Below, in pieces: positions 1 to 9,460 of a stretch of DNA of 27,943 nt (positions within the stretch are counted from its first letter, which is position 1; every line of letters starts with the position of its first letter). The notes under the pieces were generated by a model, which was not told the DNA's origin, searched no databases, and worked only from the letters and a program-made list of their open reading frames with translations. This DNA is from Actinomycetes bacterium (GTDB lineage Bacteria; Actinomycetota; Actinomycetes; Propionibacteriales; Nocardioidaceae): contig JAEZEJ010000024.1 in assembly GCA_023417775.1 (NCBI GenBank), positions 1 to 27,943 on the forward strand, given 5' to 3'. Both the position numbers and the translations under genes were made by a program.

Positions 1-578
1 CGTTCCTGGGCGTCGGCCCAGTTGGCGATATTCCAGAAGGCCTTGACGTAGTCGCCCTTGACGTTGAGGTAGTCCAGGTAGAAGGCGTGCTCCCACATGT
101 CGAGCTGGGAGATCGGGATCAGCGTCGCGGGGATATTGGACTGCTGGTCATACAACTGCACGATGACCAGCCGCTGTCCCAGCGTGTCCCAGGCGGTGAT
201 CGCCCAGCCCGAGCCCTGGATCCCGAGCGCGACCTGCTCGAACTGGGCCCGGTAGGCGTCGAAGGAGCCGAAGTTGTCCTCGATCGCCGCGGCCAGCTCG
301 CCGGTGGGCTTGTCCCCGCCGTCCGGGGACAGGTTCTTCCAGAAGATCGAGTGGTTGATGTGGCCGCCGAGATTGAACGCGAGGTTCTTCTCCAGCATGT
401 TGACCGTGTCGAACTTCTCGTTCGCGCGGGCCTCTTCGAGCTTCTCGATCGCGGTGTTCAGGCCATTGACGTAGTTCTGATGGTGCTTATCGTGATGCAG
501 CTCCATGATCTTGCCCGAGATATGCGGATCCAATGCCCCATAGTCATACGGCAGATCCGGCAAAATGTACTCAGCCAC
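1..578 (-). CDS. sodA: Superoxide dismutase (Mn/Fe family), 3' end cut off by window
   Basis: This enzyme converts superoxide to hydrogen peroxide and oxygen in the cytoplasm. Reading leftward from GTG at 578 gives about 192 residues with no stop, so only the last few residues are missing compared with the usual ~200-207. The family pattern is complete: HHDKHHQNYVN near residues 28-38 (first metal His), GGHINHSIFW (second His), GSGW, and the signature DMWEHAFY carrying the Asp and His ligands. Gly in GGH and Gln in IQGSGW resemble Mn-type enzymes, but metal choice cannot be settled from this. The GTG start is chosen because GAAGGAGGA (582-590) sits at ideal distance and the protein begins in the usual AEYxLPDLPYDYGAL manner. 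A perfect 8-bp hairpin lies in the 5' leader. It is divergent from pgsA. Confidence 0.96.
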   Translation of the reverse strand, partial: MAEYILPDLPYDYGALDPHISGKIMELHHDKHHQNYVNGLNTAIEKLEEARANEKFDTVNMLEKNLAFNLGGHINHSIFWKNLSPDGGDKPTGELAAAIEDNFGSFDAYRAQFEQVALGIQGSGWAITAWDTLGQRLVIVQLYDQQSNIPATLIPISQLDMWEHAFYLDYLNVKGDYVKAFWNIANWADAQE

Positions 579-595
579 GCGTCCTCCTTCTATTG

Positions 596-618
596 CGCGA
601 GCCGGTCGGTGGCTCGCG
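596..618 (-). promoter_or_regulatory. Hairpin in the sodA 5' leader
   Basis: CGCGAGCC at 596-603 and GGCTCGCG at 611-618 are perfect inverted repeats around a 7-base loop. On the minus strand the stem ends only a few bases before the sodA ribosome binding site. A possible -10 (TAGAAC, complement of 626-631) would place the hairpin at the very 5' end of the transcript. Its role (RNA stability or translational control) is not known. Confidence 0.4.
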
Positions 619-725
619 TCAGAGCGTTCTAGGGGAAGTAACACCCTCAGTCTCTCAGTCCTTCCGCGAGGCGCAAGATCGGGATGCGCGGGCGGCGTGA
701 GCGGCTCGCGCGAGGCCCGATACCC

Positions 726-731
726 TAGGCT
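726..731 (+). promoter_or_regulatory. Candidate -10 element for the pgsA cluster
   Basis: TAGGCT matches the TANNNT -10 form used repeatedly in this window. It lies 37 bases before the GTG at 769, leaving a leader of about 30 bases that holds a strong ribosome binding site. No convincing -35 was found. Confidence 0.4.
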
Positions 732-768
732 GTTCGCAGGTACCGGCGAGTTGAGAGAAGGAGGGCAG

Positions 769-1356
769 GTGACCGAGCGCAGCGGCGAGCGGATCTTCAC
801 CGTTCCCAATCTCCTGAGCTTCGTGCGCATCGCCCTGGTTCCGGTATTCCTCTGGCTCGTGCTGGGCCCCGAATGGGACGTCGCCGCGTTGGCGGTCCTG
901 GTCATCTCGGGCATCACCGACTATCTCGACGGCAAGATCGCCCGGTCTCTCGGACAGACCTCGAAACTGGGTGCCATCCTCGATCCGGTCGCGGACCGGC
1001 TCTACATCCTCGCCGTCGTGGTGGGTCTCGGCTTGCGCGAGATCATCCCCTGGTGGCTGGCGATCATCCTCCCGCTGCGCGATGTGCTGCTGTTCTCGCT
1101 GATCCCGTTCCTGCGCACCCGCGGCTACAGCGCGCTCCCGGTCCATTTCCTCGGCAAGGCCGCGACCGCCGGGCTGCTGTATGCCTTCCCGCTGCTGCTG
1201 CTCGGTGACGGCGTCGGGGTCGTCGCCGATCTCGCCAATGTGTTCGGCTGGGCCTTCACCATCTGGGGCGTCGGTCTGTACTGGTGGGCCGGCATCCTCT
1301 ACACCTTCCAGCTGCGCCATCTGATGTCGACCACACCAGCGGTGCGCTCGACATGA
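769..1356 (+). CDS. pgsA: CDP-alcohol phosphatidyltransferase
   Basis: This integral membrane enzyme transfers a phosphatidyl group from CDP-diacylglycerol to an alcohol acceptor in phospholipid synthesis. The 195-residue protein has the full catalytic motif DG-x2-AR-x8-G-x3-D-x3-D (from DGKIAR to DPVADR, near residues 46-69), whose Asp residues bind the metal and CDP group, followed by several hydrophobic segments. I chose the GTG at 769 because GAGAAGGAGGG stands just before it and the protein then begins TERSGERIFTVPNLLSFVR, as family members do; the open frame continues upstream to 565, but that stretch overlaps the sodA leader. The position matches mycobacterial pgsA2 (Rv1822), whose exact acceptor is debated, so the substrate is left open. 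The stop overlaps the next start (ATGA). Confidence 0.92.
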   Translation: MTERSGERIFTVPNLLSFVRIALVPVFLWLVLGPEWDVAALAVLVISGITDYLDGKIARSLGQTSKLGAILDPVADRLYILAVVVGLGLREIIPWWLAIILPLRDVLLFSLIPFLRTRGYSALPVHFLGKAATAGLLYAFPLLLLGDGVGVVADLANVFGWAFTIWGVGLYWWAGILYTFQLRHLMSTTPAVRST

Positions 1357-2135
1357 GCGCGGGCGGGCGGTCAGGTCCGGAGGAAGCCGAGTCGCTGCTC
1401 GACAGGATCTGGGACACTGCCCTCGAGGACGAGTACTACACGCCGCACGACCGGCCACCCCGCCGCGCGCGGGCGCTGTCGGCGGTCACCATGATGGCCC
1501 TGGGCCTCCTGGTCGCCACGGCAGCGGTGCAGACCCGCGTCGGACAGCCGGCGAGCGATCTCGAGCGGGCGGCCGTGATCGGCGATATCGAGAACCGCGA
1601 GACCCTGGTGGCGAGCCAGCGGGCGCGGATCGACGATCTCACCGCCGAGGTCGAGGAGCTGCAGGCGGCCGGGGACCCCACCGGGGCCGACGGCTCCTCG
1701 CTCGGCATCGTGGCTGCCGCGGCGCCGGTCGAAGGGCCGGGTCTCACGGTGACGGCGTCCTCGGGTGACGGCGTGGGAGGTCAGATCACCGACCAGGATC
1801 TGCAGCTGCTCGCCAACGGCCTCTGGTACGCGGGGGCCGAGGCCGTCGCGATCAACGATCAGCGGCTGGGCAGTACTACGGCGATCCGCTGGGCGGGGGA
1901 GTCGGTGACGGTCAACTTCCGGCCGATCAACGAGCCCTATGAGATCACGGCGATCGGGCCGCCGAGCATGGGTGAGCGATTGCGGGCGAATCCCTCGGGG
2001 CGCCACTGGGAGCACCGGTCCGCCGAGGCCGGCGTCGCGTGGCGGATCGACGAGTCGGAGGCACTGAGTCTCCCGGCCGCCCCCGACACCCGCCTGCGTC
2101 TGAACCAGGCGATGAAGCTGGAGGAGGCCCCGTGA
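1353..2135 (+). CDS. DUF881 membrane-anchored protein (first copy)
   Basis: This 260-residue DUF881-family protein has unknown biochemical function. An acidic, hydrophilic N-terminus of about 40 residues is followed by one transmembrane segment (about 41-59), a Glu/Arg-rich coiled-coil stretch (about 66-103), and the conserved globular domain containing GPGLTVTASSGDG, LWYAGAEAVAIND and a C-terminal PYEITAIG block. The layout suggests a bitopic protein with its folded domain outside the membrane. It is homologous in position and type to Rv1823. The ATG at 1353 overlaps the pgsA stop by four bases, implying translational coupling; the frame is open further upstream, but only inside pgsA. A second DUF881 gene follows after DUF1290, so the three small proteins probably act together in the envelope. 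Confidence 0.88.
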   Translation: MSAGGRSGPEEAESLLDRIWDTALEDEYYTPHDRPPRRARALSAVTMMALGLLVATAAVQTRVGQPASDLERAAVIGDIENRETLVASQRARIDDLTAEVEELQAAGDPTGADGSSLGIVAAAAPVEGPGLTVTASSGDGVGGQITDQDLQLLANGLWYAGAEAVAINDQRLGSTTAIRWAGESVTVNFRPINEPYEITAIGPPSMGERLRANPSGRHWEHRSAEAGVAWRIDESEALSLPAAPDTRLRLNQAMKLEEAP

Positions 2136-2464
2136 TCCCCGTCATCGGTCTGGCGATCGGCATCGTGGCCGGCCTGGTGCTGCAGCCCACGGTGCCCGCG
2201 CCGCTGCAGCCCTATGTGCCGATCGCGATCATCGCCGCGCTCGATGCGGTGGTCGGCGCCGCTCGGGCCATGGGCGAGAAGCGCTTCGATGATCGGGTCT
2301 TCGTCGTCTCCTTCGTGTCCAATGTGCTGATCGCGGCCGCGATGGTGTTCCTCGGCGACCAGCTGGGCGTGGGCTCGCAGCTGTCGACCGGCGTGATCGT
2401 GGTGCTCGGCATCCGGATCTTCGCCAATGCCGCGGCGATCAGGCGGCAGATCTTCCATGCGTGA
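2132..2464 (+). CDS. sbp: Small basic protein, DUF1290 (Sbp-like) membrane protein
   Basis: This 110-residue hydrophobic protein has three likely membrane spans and typical DUF1290 motifs: an N-terminal VIGLAIGIVAG, then the cytoplasmic loop AALDAVVGAARAMGEKRFDDRVF, then SNVLIAAAMVFLGDQLG and GIRIFANAAAIRR. It resembles B. subtilis Sbp, encoded beside cell-division genes, and sits in the position of Rv1824. The GTG at 2132 overlaps the preceding TGA (GTGA) and follows GGAGGA-like purines; the longer frame from 2039 is an upstream extension inside the DUF881 gene. The family's function is not established. Placement between two DUF881 genes suggests a small envelope complex. Confidence 0.88.
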   Translation: MIPVIGLAIGIVAGLVLQPTVPAPLQPYVPIAIIAALDAVVGAARAMGEKRFDDRVFVVSFVSNVLIAAAMVFLGDQLGVGSQLSTGVIVVLGIRIFANAAAIRRQIFHA

Positions 2465-3173
2465 GCGTCGCCGTCGGCTGACCCGCCCGATGCAGCTGCT
2501 GATCGCGGTGCTGGTGGGCGCATTGGCCTTCGCGATCGTCGCGCAGTGGCGTGAAGACGAGCAGCGGGACTTCGCGGGCGTCCGCGGGGCCGAGCTCGGC
2601 GAGCTGTTGAAGTCCCTCGATGCGTCGAACCAGCGTCTCTCGCGGCAGATCACCGAGTTGACGGCCACCCGCGACGAGCTGCGGGACTCCACCGCCAGCG
2701 AGGAGCAGGCCGAGGAGGCGGCCCGCAAGCGCGCCGACGAGCTCGCGATCCTCGCGGGCACGGCCCCGGCGGCCGGGCCGGGCATCTCCGTCGACATCGC
2801 CGGTGGACGAGATGTCGTGACCGCGGCGGTGCTGCTGGACGCGATCGAGGAGCTGCGGGACGCGGGAGCGGAGGTGCTGGCGCTGAACGGCACCGCACGC
2901 GTCGTCGCCAATACGTACTTCCTCGACGATCGCGACGGCATCCGCGTCGGGGGCCGGCTGCTGGAGTCGCCTTTCGTCATCGAGGCGATCGGGGACCCGC
3001 ACACCCTCGACGAGGCGGTGTTCTTCCGCGGCGGGCTCGCCGACCGGGTGGAGGCCGAGGGCGGTACGGTGACGGTCGAGCGTCGTGACCGTCTGACGAT
3101 CACCGCCCTGGCCGACGCCACCGAAGCGCAGTACGCCCGATCAGCCTCGACCGACCCGGAGGAGACACCGTGA
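2457..3173 (+). CDS. DUF881 membrane-anchored protein (second copy)
   Basis: This 238-residue DUF881 protein is a paralogue of the gene at 1353-2135. It has a very basic N-terminus (RERRRRLTRP), one transmembrane helix at about 11-29, a long charged coiled coil (about 40-95), and the DUF881 domain with GPGISVDIAGGRD, IEELRDAGAEVLALNG and SPFVIEAIGDP. The ATG at 2457 lies eight bases before the end of the DUF1290 gene, so translation is probably coupled. It corresponds in position to Rv1825, which in mycobacteria has been discussed in connection with the cell envelope; no enzymatic role is known. The stop overlaps the gcvH GTG. Confidence 0.88.
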   Translation: MRERRRRLTRPMQLLIAVLVGALAFAIVAQWREDEQRDFAGVRGAELGELLKSLDASNQRLSRQITELTATRDELRDSTASEEQAEEAARKRADELAILAGTAPAAGPGISVDIAGGRDVVTAAVLLDAIEELRDAGAEVLALNGTARVVANTYFLDDRDGIRVGGRLLESPFVIEAIGDPHTLDEAVFFRGGLADRVEAEGGTVTVERRDRLTITALADATEAQYARSASTDPEETP

Positions 3174-3544
3174 TTCCAGAGGACCTGCACTACAGCCGCG
3201 AGCACGAATGGGTCCGTCTCGACGGCGATATCGCGACGGTCGGCGTGACGGCCTATGCGCAGGATCAGCTGGGCGACATCGTTTTCGTCGAGCTGCCCGC
3301 CGAGGGGGATGCCGTGGGTGCCGGCTCCGTGATCGGCGAGCTGGAGTCGACCAAGTCCGTCTCCGATGTGTTCTCGCCCGTCGACGGTGAGGTCGTCGAG
3401 CGCAATGACGCCCTGGAGGCCGCTCCGGAGATCATCAACAGCGATCCCTATGGCGAGGGATGGCTGCTGCGGATCCGGGTCGCGGGGGATGCCACGGCCG
3501 GGTTGCTGGACGCCTCCGGATACGCCGCCCATATCGCGGGCTGA
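3170..3544 (+). CDS. gcvH: Glycine cleavage system H protein
   Basis: The H protein is the lipoylated carrier that moves the aminomethyl group from the P protein to the T protein during glycine cleavage in the cytoplasm. The 124-residue product is full length: it begins IPEDLHYSREHEWV, has GVTAYAQDQLGDIVFVELP, and carries the lipoyl-lysine motif ELESTKSVSDVFSP with the modified Lys at residue 62, followed by NSDPYGEGWL near the C-terminus. The GTG start overlaps the preceding stop by four bases. gcvH lies upstream of garA here and in mycobacteria, while gcvP is five genes further along with its own riboswitch. gcvT is not in the window. Confidence 0.97.
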   Translation: MIPEDLHYSREHEWVRLDGDIATVGVTAYAQDQLGDIVFVELPAEGDAVGAGSVIGELESTKSVSDVFSPVDGEVVERNDALEAAPEIINSDPYGEGWLLRIRVAGDATAGLLDASGYAAHIAG

Positions 3545-3616
3545 GCGCCGCCGTCTATGGTGCTCGCGGGCTCTGTCGCGGGCCTGGTGCTCCTGCTAGG
3601 TTGGAGCCTGACGGTG

Positions 3617-3627
3617 AAGGTGACCTT
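3617..3627 (+). promoter_or_regulatory. 11-base palindrome upstream of garA
   Basis: AAGGTGACCTT has perfect 5-base arms around one central G and lies 26 bases before the garA start. The 108-base gap between gcvH and garA is unusually long for this cluster. Two MerR-type regulators are encoded just downstream, so an operator is plausible but unproven. A possible -10 (TAGGTT) lies at about 3596-3601. Confidence 0.35.
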
Positions 3628-3652
3628 GAGACTGAAGAGGAGTTGGTGATCG

Positions 3653-4078
3653 ATGTCCACGCCGGGTGGTGCCGACGACGACACGAACATGTTCCCGGCG
3701 ATCGACGCCGACACCGAGGAGATGTCGGCCTCCGATATCTCCGCTGTCGAGAGCCTTCCCGCTGGCAGCGCGATGCTGCTGGTCCAGCGGGGCCCCGATG
3801 CCGGTTCGCGTTTCCTGCTCGATGCCGAGCAGGTCTCGGTCGGCCGGCATCCGTCGAGCGATATCTTCCTCGACGACATCAGCGTCTCGCGTCGGCACGC
3901 GGTGTTCACGCGTCGTGAGCAGGGCTATGTGGTCTCCGACCTCGGCAGCCTCAACGGCACCTATGTGAATCGTGACCGCATCGACGGCGATATCGCGCTC
4001 AACGGTGGTGACGAGGTCCAGATCGGCAAGTACCGGCTCATCTACTTCCCGGGCTCGTCCCAGGACGGCTCGGCGTGA
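3653..4078 (+). CDS. garA: FHA-domain metabolic regulator (GarA/OdhI family)
   Basis: GarA/OdhI proteins bind and inhibit 2-oxoglutarate dehydrogenase (and in mycobacteria affect glutamate metabolism) until Ser/Thr kinases phosphorylate an N-terminal Thr, which then docks onto the protein's own FHA domain. The 141-residue product has a flexible acidic N-terminus (1-34) and a complete FHA domain: GSRFLLD, VGRHPSSDIFLDD (Arg65), VSRRHAVF (Ser79, His82), DLGSLNGTYVN and GDEVQIGKYRLIYF. The closeness to mycobacterial GarA is high in the domain. The usual ETTSVF kinase motif is replaced by DDTNMF, keeping Thr11 but not the preceding Thr. The start has AAGAGGAG at 3635-3642. The stop overlaps the ftsR GTG. 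Confidence 0.95.
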   Translation: MSTPGGADDDTNMFPAIDADTEEMSASDISAVESLPAGSAMLLVQRGPDAGSRFLLDAEQVSVGRHPSSDIFLDDISVSRRHAVFTRREQGYVVSDLGSLNGTYVNRDRIDGDIALNGGDEVQIGKYRLIYFPGSSQDGSA

Positions 4079-4788
4079 GCGAAGCCCTCGGCGAACGGCC
4101 GGCGCGACTGGGGATCGGCAAGGTCCTCGAGGAGCTGCGGCCCGACTTCCCCGAGCTGACGCTCAGCAAGCTGCGTTACCTGGAGACCGAGGGCCTGGTC
4201 GAGCCCGAGCGCACCGCCGCGGGCTACCGCAAGTACTCCTATGACGATGTCGAGCGGTTGCGCTTCGTGCTGCGGATGCAGAAGGAGAAGTTCTGGCCGC
4301 TCGGCCACATCCGTCAGGTGCTCGACGAGATCGATCGCGGTGCGATGCCGGAGTTCGACGCCCCGACGCTGTTCGTGCCGGAGGTCGCGGTCGGAGAGGA
4401 CGGTCTGCCGACCGTCGACACCTTCACCGAGGGGCGGGGGTCGACGCGACTGACCCGCGAGGAGCTCCTGGAGGCCGCGGGCATCGATGAGACGGTGCTG
4501 ACGGAGATCGAGGACTTCCAGTTGATCCGTCGCCGTCCGCATCAGCGCTTCTACAGCCGCGACGATCTGCAGGTCGCCGCTCTGGTCGGCACGATGACCG
4601 GCCTGGGCATCGAACCCCGGCATCTGCGCGGCTTCCGGGCGGCCGCCGATCGCGAGGCCGCCCTGCTCGACCAGGCGATACCGCGGGGTTCGCGATCGAA
4701 TCCCAATGCGGCGGCACAGGTCGCCGAGCTCGCGGCCACGATGGTGCGGCTGCACGCCGTCCTGGTACGCGGGGAGCTGCGAGGCTGA
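4075..4788 (+). CDS. ftsR: MerR-family transcriptional regulator FtsR (Rv1828 type)
   Basis: This 237-residue regulator begins with a winged-helix MerR DNA-binding domain (about residues 11-85: LGIGKVLEELRPDFPELTLSKLRYLETEGLVEPERTxxGYRKYS) and ends in a long C-terminal region with a second helix-turn-helix-like stretch (LTREELLEAAGI ... RRPHQRFYSRDDL) rather than a metal or drug sensor. It matches Rv1828 and corynebacterial FtsR, reported to activate ftsZ; that role is transferred from the family. It overlaps garA by four bases (GTGA), the same arrangement as odhI-ftsR in Corynebacterium. Dyads before garA and before the second merR are candidate binding sites. Confidence 0.9.
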   Translation: MSEALGERPARLGIGKVLEELRPDFPELTLSKLRYLETEGLVEPERTAAGYRKYSYDDVERLRFVLRMQKEKFWPLGHIRQVLDEIDRGAMPEFDAPTLFVPEVAVGEDGLPTVDTFTEGRGSTRLTREELLEAAGIDETVLTEIEDFQLIRRRPHQRFYSRDDLQVAALVGTMTGLGIEPRHLRGFRAAADREAALLDQAIPRGSRSNPNAAAQVAELAATMVRLHAVLVRGELRG

Positions 4789-4791
4789 GCC

Positions 4792-5256
4792 ATGCGCGAA
4801 CTCGAGGTCATCGGCGTCCGGGTCGAGATGCCGACGAGTCAGCCGCTCGTCCTGCTGCGCGAGCTCGACGGCGATCGCTATCTGCCGATCTGGATCGGTG
4901 CGGTCGAGGCGGCGGCGATCGCCCAGGCCCAGCAGGGCACGGCATCGCCGCGGCCGCTGACCCACGAACTGCTCGCCACGGTGATCGACGCGCTGGGCGA
5001 TGACATCGACGAGGTCCGGATCGTCGATGTGCGCGACGGCGTGTTCTTCGCGGAGCTGGTCTTCGCCTCCGGAGCCCTCGTCTCGGCACGCCCGAGCGAT
5101 GCCATCGCGCTGGCCCTGCGGGTGGGCGCGTCGATCCTCGGTGCCGAGGACGTCCTCGATCAGGCCGGCATCGCTCAGGACGAGGACGAGGAGGCGCAGG
5201 TGGAGCGGTTCCGGGAGTTCCTTGAGTCGGTGGATCCGGAGGACTTCGAGGGCTGA
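4792..5256 (+). CDS. DUF151 / bifunctional nuclease family protein
   Basis: This 154-residue protein has the DUF151 core: the N-terminal MRELEVIGVRVEMPTSQPLVLL, the block LPIWIGAVEAAAIA, RPLTHELLATVIDALG, and ARPSDAIALALRVG. The last third is very acidic (DEDEEAQ, DPEDFEG). Plant and archaeal relatives have nuclease activity, but the bacterial function is largely unknown. It starts three bases after ftsR, corresponds to Rv1829, and is sandwiched between two MerR genes as in other actinobacteria. Its stop is followed by a 140-base regulatory gap before the second MerR gene, so it probably ends the first transcription unit. Confidence 0.9.
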   Translation: MRELEVIGVRVEMPTSQPLVLLRELDGDRYLPIWIGAVEAAAIAQAQQGTASPRPLTHELLATVIDALGDDIDEVRIVDVRDGVFFAELVFASGALVSARPSDAIALALRVGASILGAEDVLDQAGIAQDEDEEAQVERFREFLESVDPEDFEG

Positions 5257-5308
5257 GCCCCGAAGAGTCCGCGACACGCCGCGCCGGTCGTGGACGCGAG
5301 CAGACCTT

Positions 5309-5327
5309 CACCCTTAACTTGAGGGTG
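5309..5327 (+). promoter_or_regulatory. 19-base dyad, candidate MerR operator (site 1)
   Basis: CACCCTTAACTTGAGGGTG pairs at eight of nine positions around a central C. Its size and symmetry fit operators of dimeric MerR proteins. It lies 70-88 bases before the second merR start and directly precedes another dyad. Confidence 0.5.
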
Positions 5328-5330
5328 CAC

Positions 5331-5356
5331 GTGGAAGTACACGAGTGTCGTTCCAC
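5331..5356 (+). promoter_or_regulatory. 26-base dyad overlapping the second merR promoter (site 2)
   Basis: GTGGAA (5331-5336) and TTCCAC (5351-5356) are inverted repeats that enclose a second pair, ACAC (5339-5342) and GTGT (5345-5348), so ten of twelve positions pair. A likely -10 (TAGACT, 5361-5366) begins four bases later. The dyad therefore covers the expected -35 and spacer, where a bound regulator could block or distort the promoter. Confidence 0.5.
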
Positions 5357-5396
5357 GCGGTAGACTTCCCCTCACGGCCACGCAGGAAGGCGCACG

Positions 5397-5968
<572 letters not shown>

Positions 5969-5972
<4 letters not shown>

Positions 5973-5999
5973 CAGCCCCACTCCTCGATGTCCTAGACT
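5969..5999 (+). promoter_or_regulatory. Candidate promoter of the gcvP riboswitch transcript
   Basis: CTGACA (5969-5974, five of six to TTGACA) and TAGACT (5994-5999) are separated by 19 bases, longer than the usual 17 and typical of MerR-controlled promoters. An inverted repeat, CCTCGA (5983-5988) and TCGAGG (5999-6004), straddles the -10. Transcription would start near 6005, just before the aptamer. Confidence 0.45.
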
Positions 6000-6017
6000 C
6001 GAGGCGCTGTAGACGCG

Positions 6018-6116
6018 CGTGGGAGAGTCCGTTCCTTCGTGTGCGGCGCCGAAGGGGCAATTCCTCCCCGGAACCTCTCAGGCACCCGGACCACGTGATC
6101 GAGGCACCTCTGAAGC
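6018..6116 (+). promoter_or_regulatory. Glycine riboswitch, single aptamer
   Basis: The leader of gcvP carries the conserved glycine-aptamer signatures in the right order: GGGAGAG (6021-6027), GCGCCGAAGGGGCAA (6046-6060), ACCTCTCAGGCACC (6073-6086), GGACCACG, and a closing ACCTCTG (6106-6112). The aptamer senses glycine and normally turns on glycine-cleavage genes. Only one aptamer is present; the downstream hairpin (6107-6129) could be the reduced partner stem seen in singlet glycine riboswitches. The placement 50 bases before gcvP fits its function. Confidence 0.92.
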
Positions 6117-6142
6117 GATGCGACAGAGGGGGAGGCGCTCTG
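6107..6142 (+). promoter_or_regulatory. Mutually exclusive hairpins, candidate riboswitch expression platform
   Basis: CCTCTG (6107-6112) can pair with CAGAGG (6124-6129), while the same CAGAG (6124-6128) can instead pair with CTCTG (6138-6142). The first segment is also the 3' end of the aptamer. The two folds exclude each other, and the second ends 11 bases before the AGGAG ribosome binding site of gcvP. No U-run follows, which suggests control of translation rather than termination. Confidence 0.45.
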
Positions 6143-6164
6143 ACCGCCGACCCAGGAGTTCCTC

Positions 6165-9002
<2,838 letters not shown>

Positions 9003-9069
9003 CCCGCGACGGCCGGGTGAGCTCCCCGACGTGGAAGACTGAAGACGATCGACAGCTGAAAGGGGCGGC

Positions 9070-9441
9070 ATGAGCTCGCTCGTGGTCTACCTGACCAGCG
9101 CCTACGCCCTGGTGATCGGGCTCTACGCCGCCTGGCACAGCTGGCGCGGCTACCGCTTCAGCAATCCGCTGTTCTACGCGCTCGCCGTGCTCCAAGTCGC
9201 CCTGATCGGCATCCTCATCGGATCGATCGTCGCCTACAACGCGCGCGACCACGATGTCGATGCCGTGCTCTTCTTCTCCTATCTCGCGACCGTCGTCCTG
9301 GTGCCGCCGATCGCGGTCTTCTGGGGCGTGGTCGAGCGTTCGCGATGGGGGACCGGGGTCGTCGCGATCGCGATGATCACCGTGGCGGCCCTCATGTTCC
9401 GTCTCCAGGGCATCTGGACCGGCGGCGGCGCCGTCTTCTGA
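9070..9441 (+). CDS. Small integral membrane protein, unknown function
   Basis: I do not recognise a named family. The 123-residue product has four hydrophobic segments (about residues 4-20, 37-57, 67-85 and 96-112) separated by short charged loops (WRGYRFSN, YNARDHDVDA, ERSRWG), so it is almost certainly a polytopic inner-membrane protein. AAAGGGG (9059-9065) precedes the ATG. It lies 67 bases after gcvP in the same direction and before the foldback element. Codon use looks like that of its neighbours. Confidence 0.72.
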   Translation: MSSLVVYLTSAYALVIGLYAAWHSWRGYRFSNPLFYALAVLQVALIGILIGSIVAYNARDHDVDAVLFFSYLATVVLVPPIAVFWGVVERSRWGTGVVAIAMITVAALMFRLQGIWTGGGAVF

Positions 9442-9460
9442 TCCCCGCCCGTCCTGACCT

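Noticed and set aside
1937..3532. 531-residue minus-strand frame across the DUF881/DUF1290/gcvH genes
   Set aside because: It runs through four well-supported plus-strand genes, is rich in Ser/Arg with no recognisable domain, and has no ribosome binding site.
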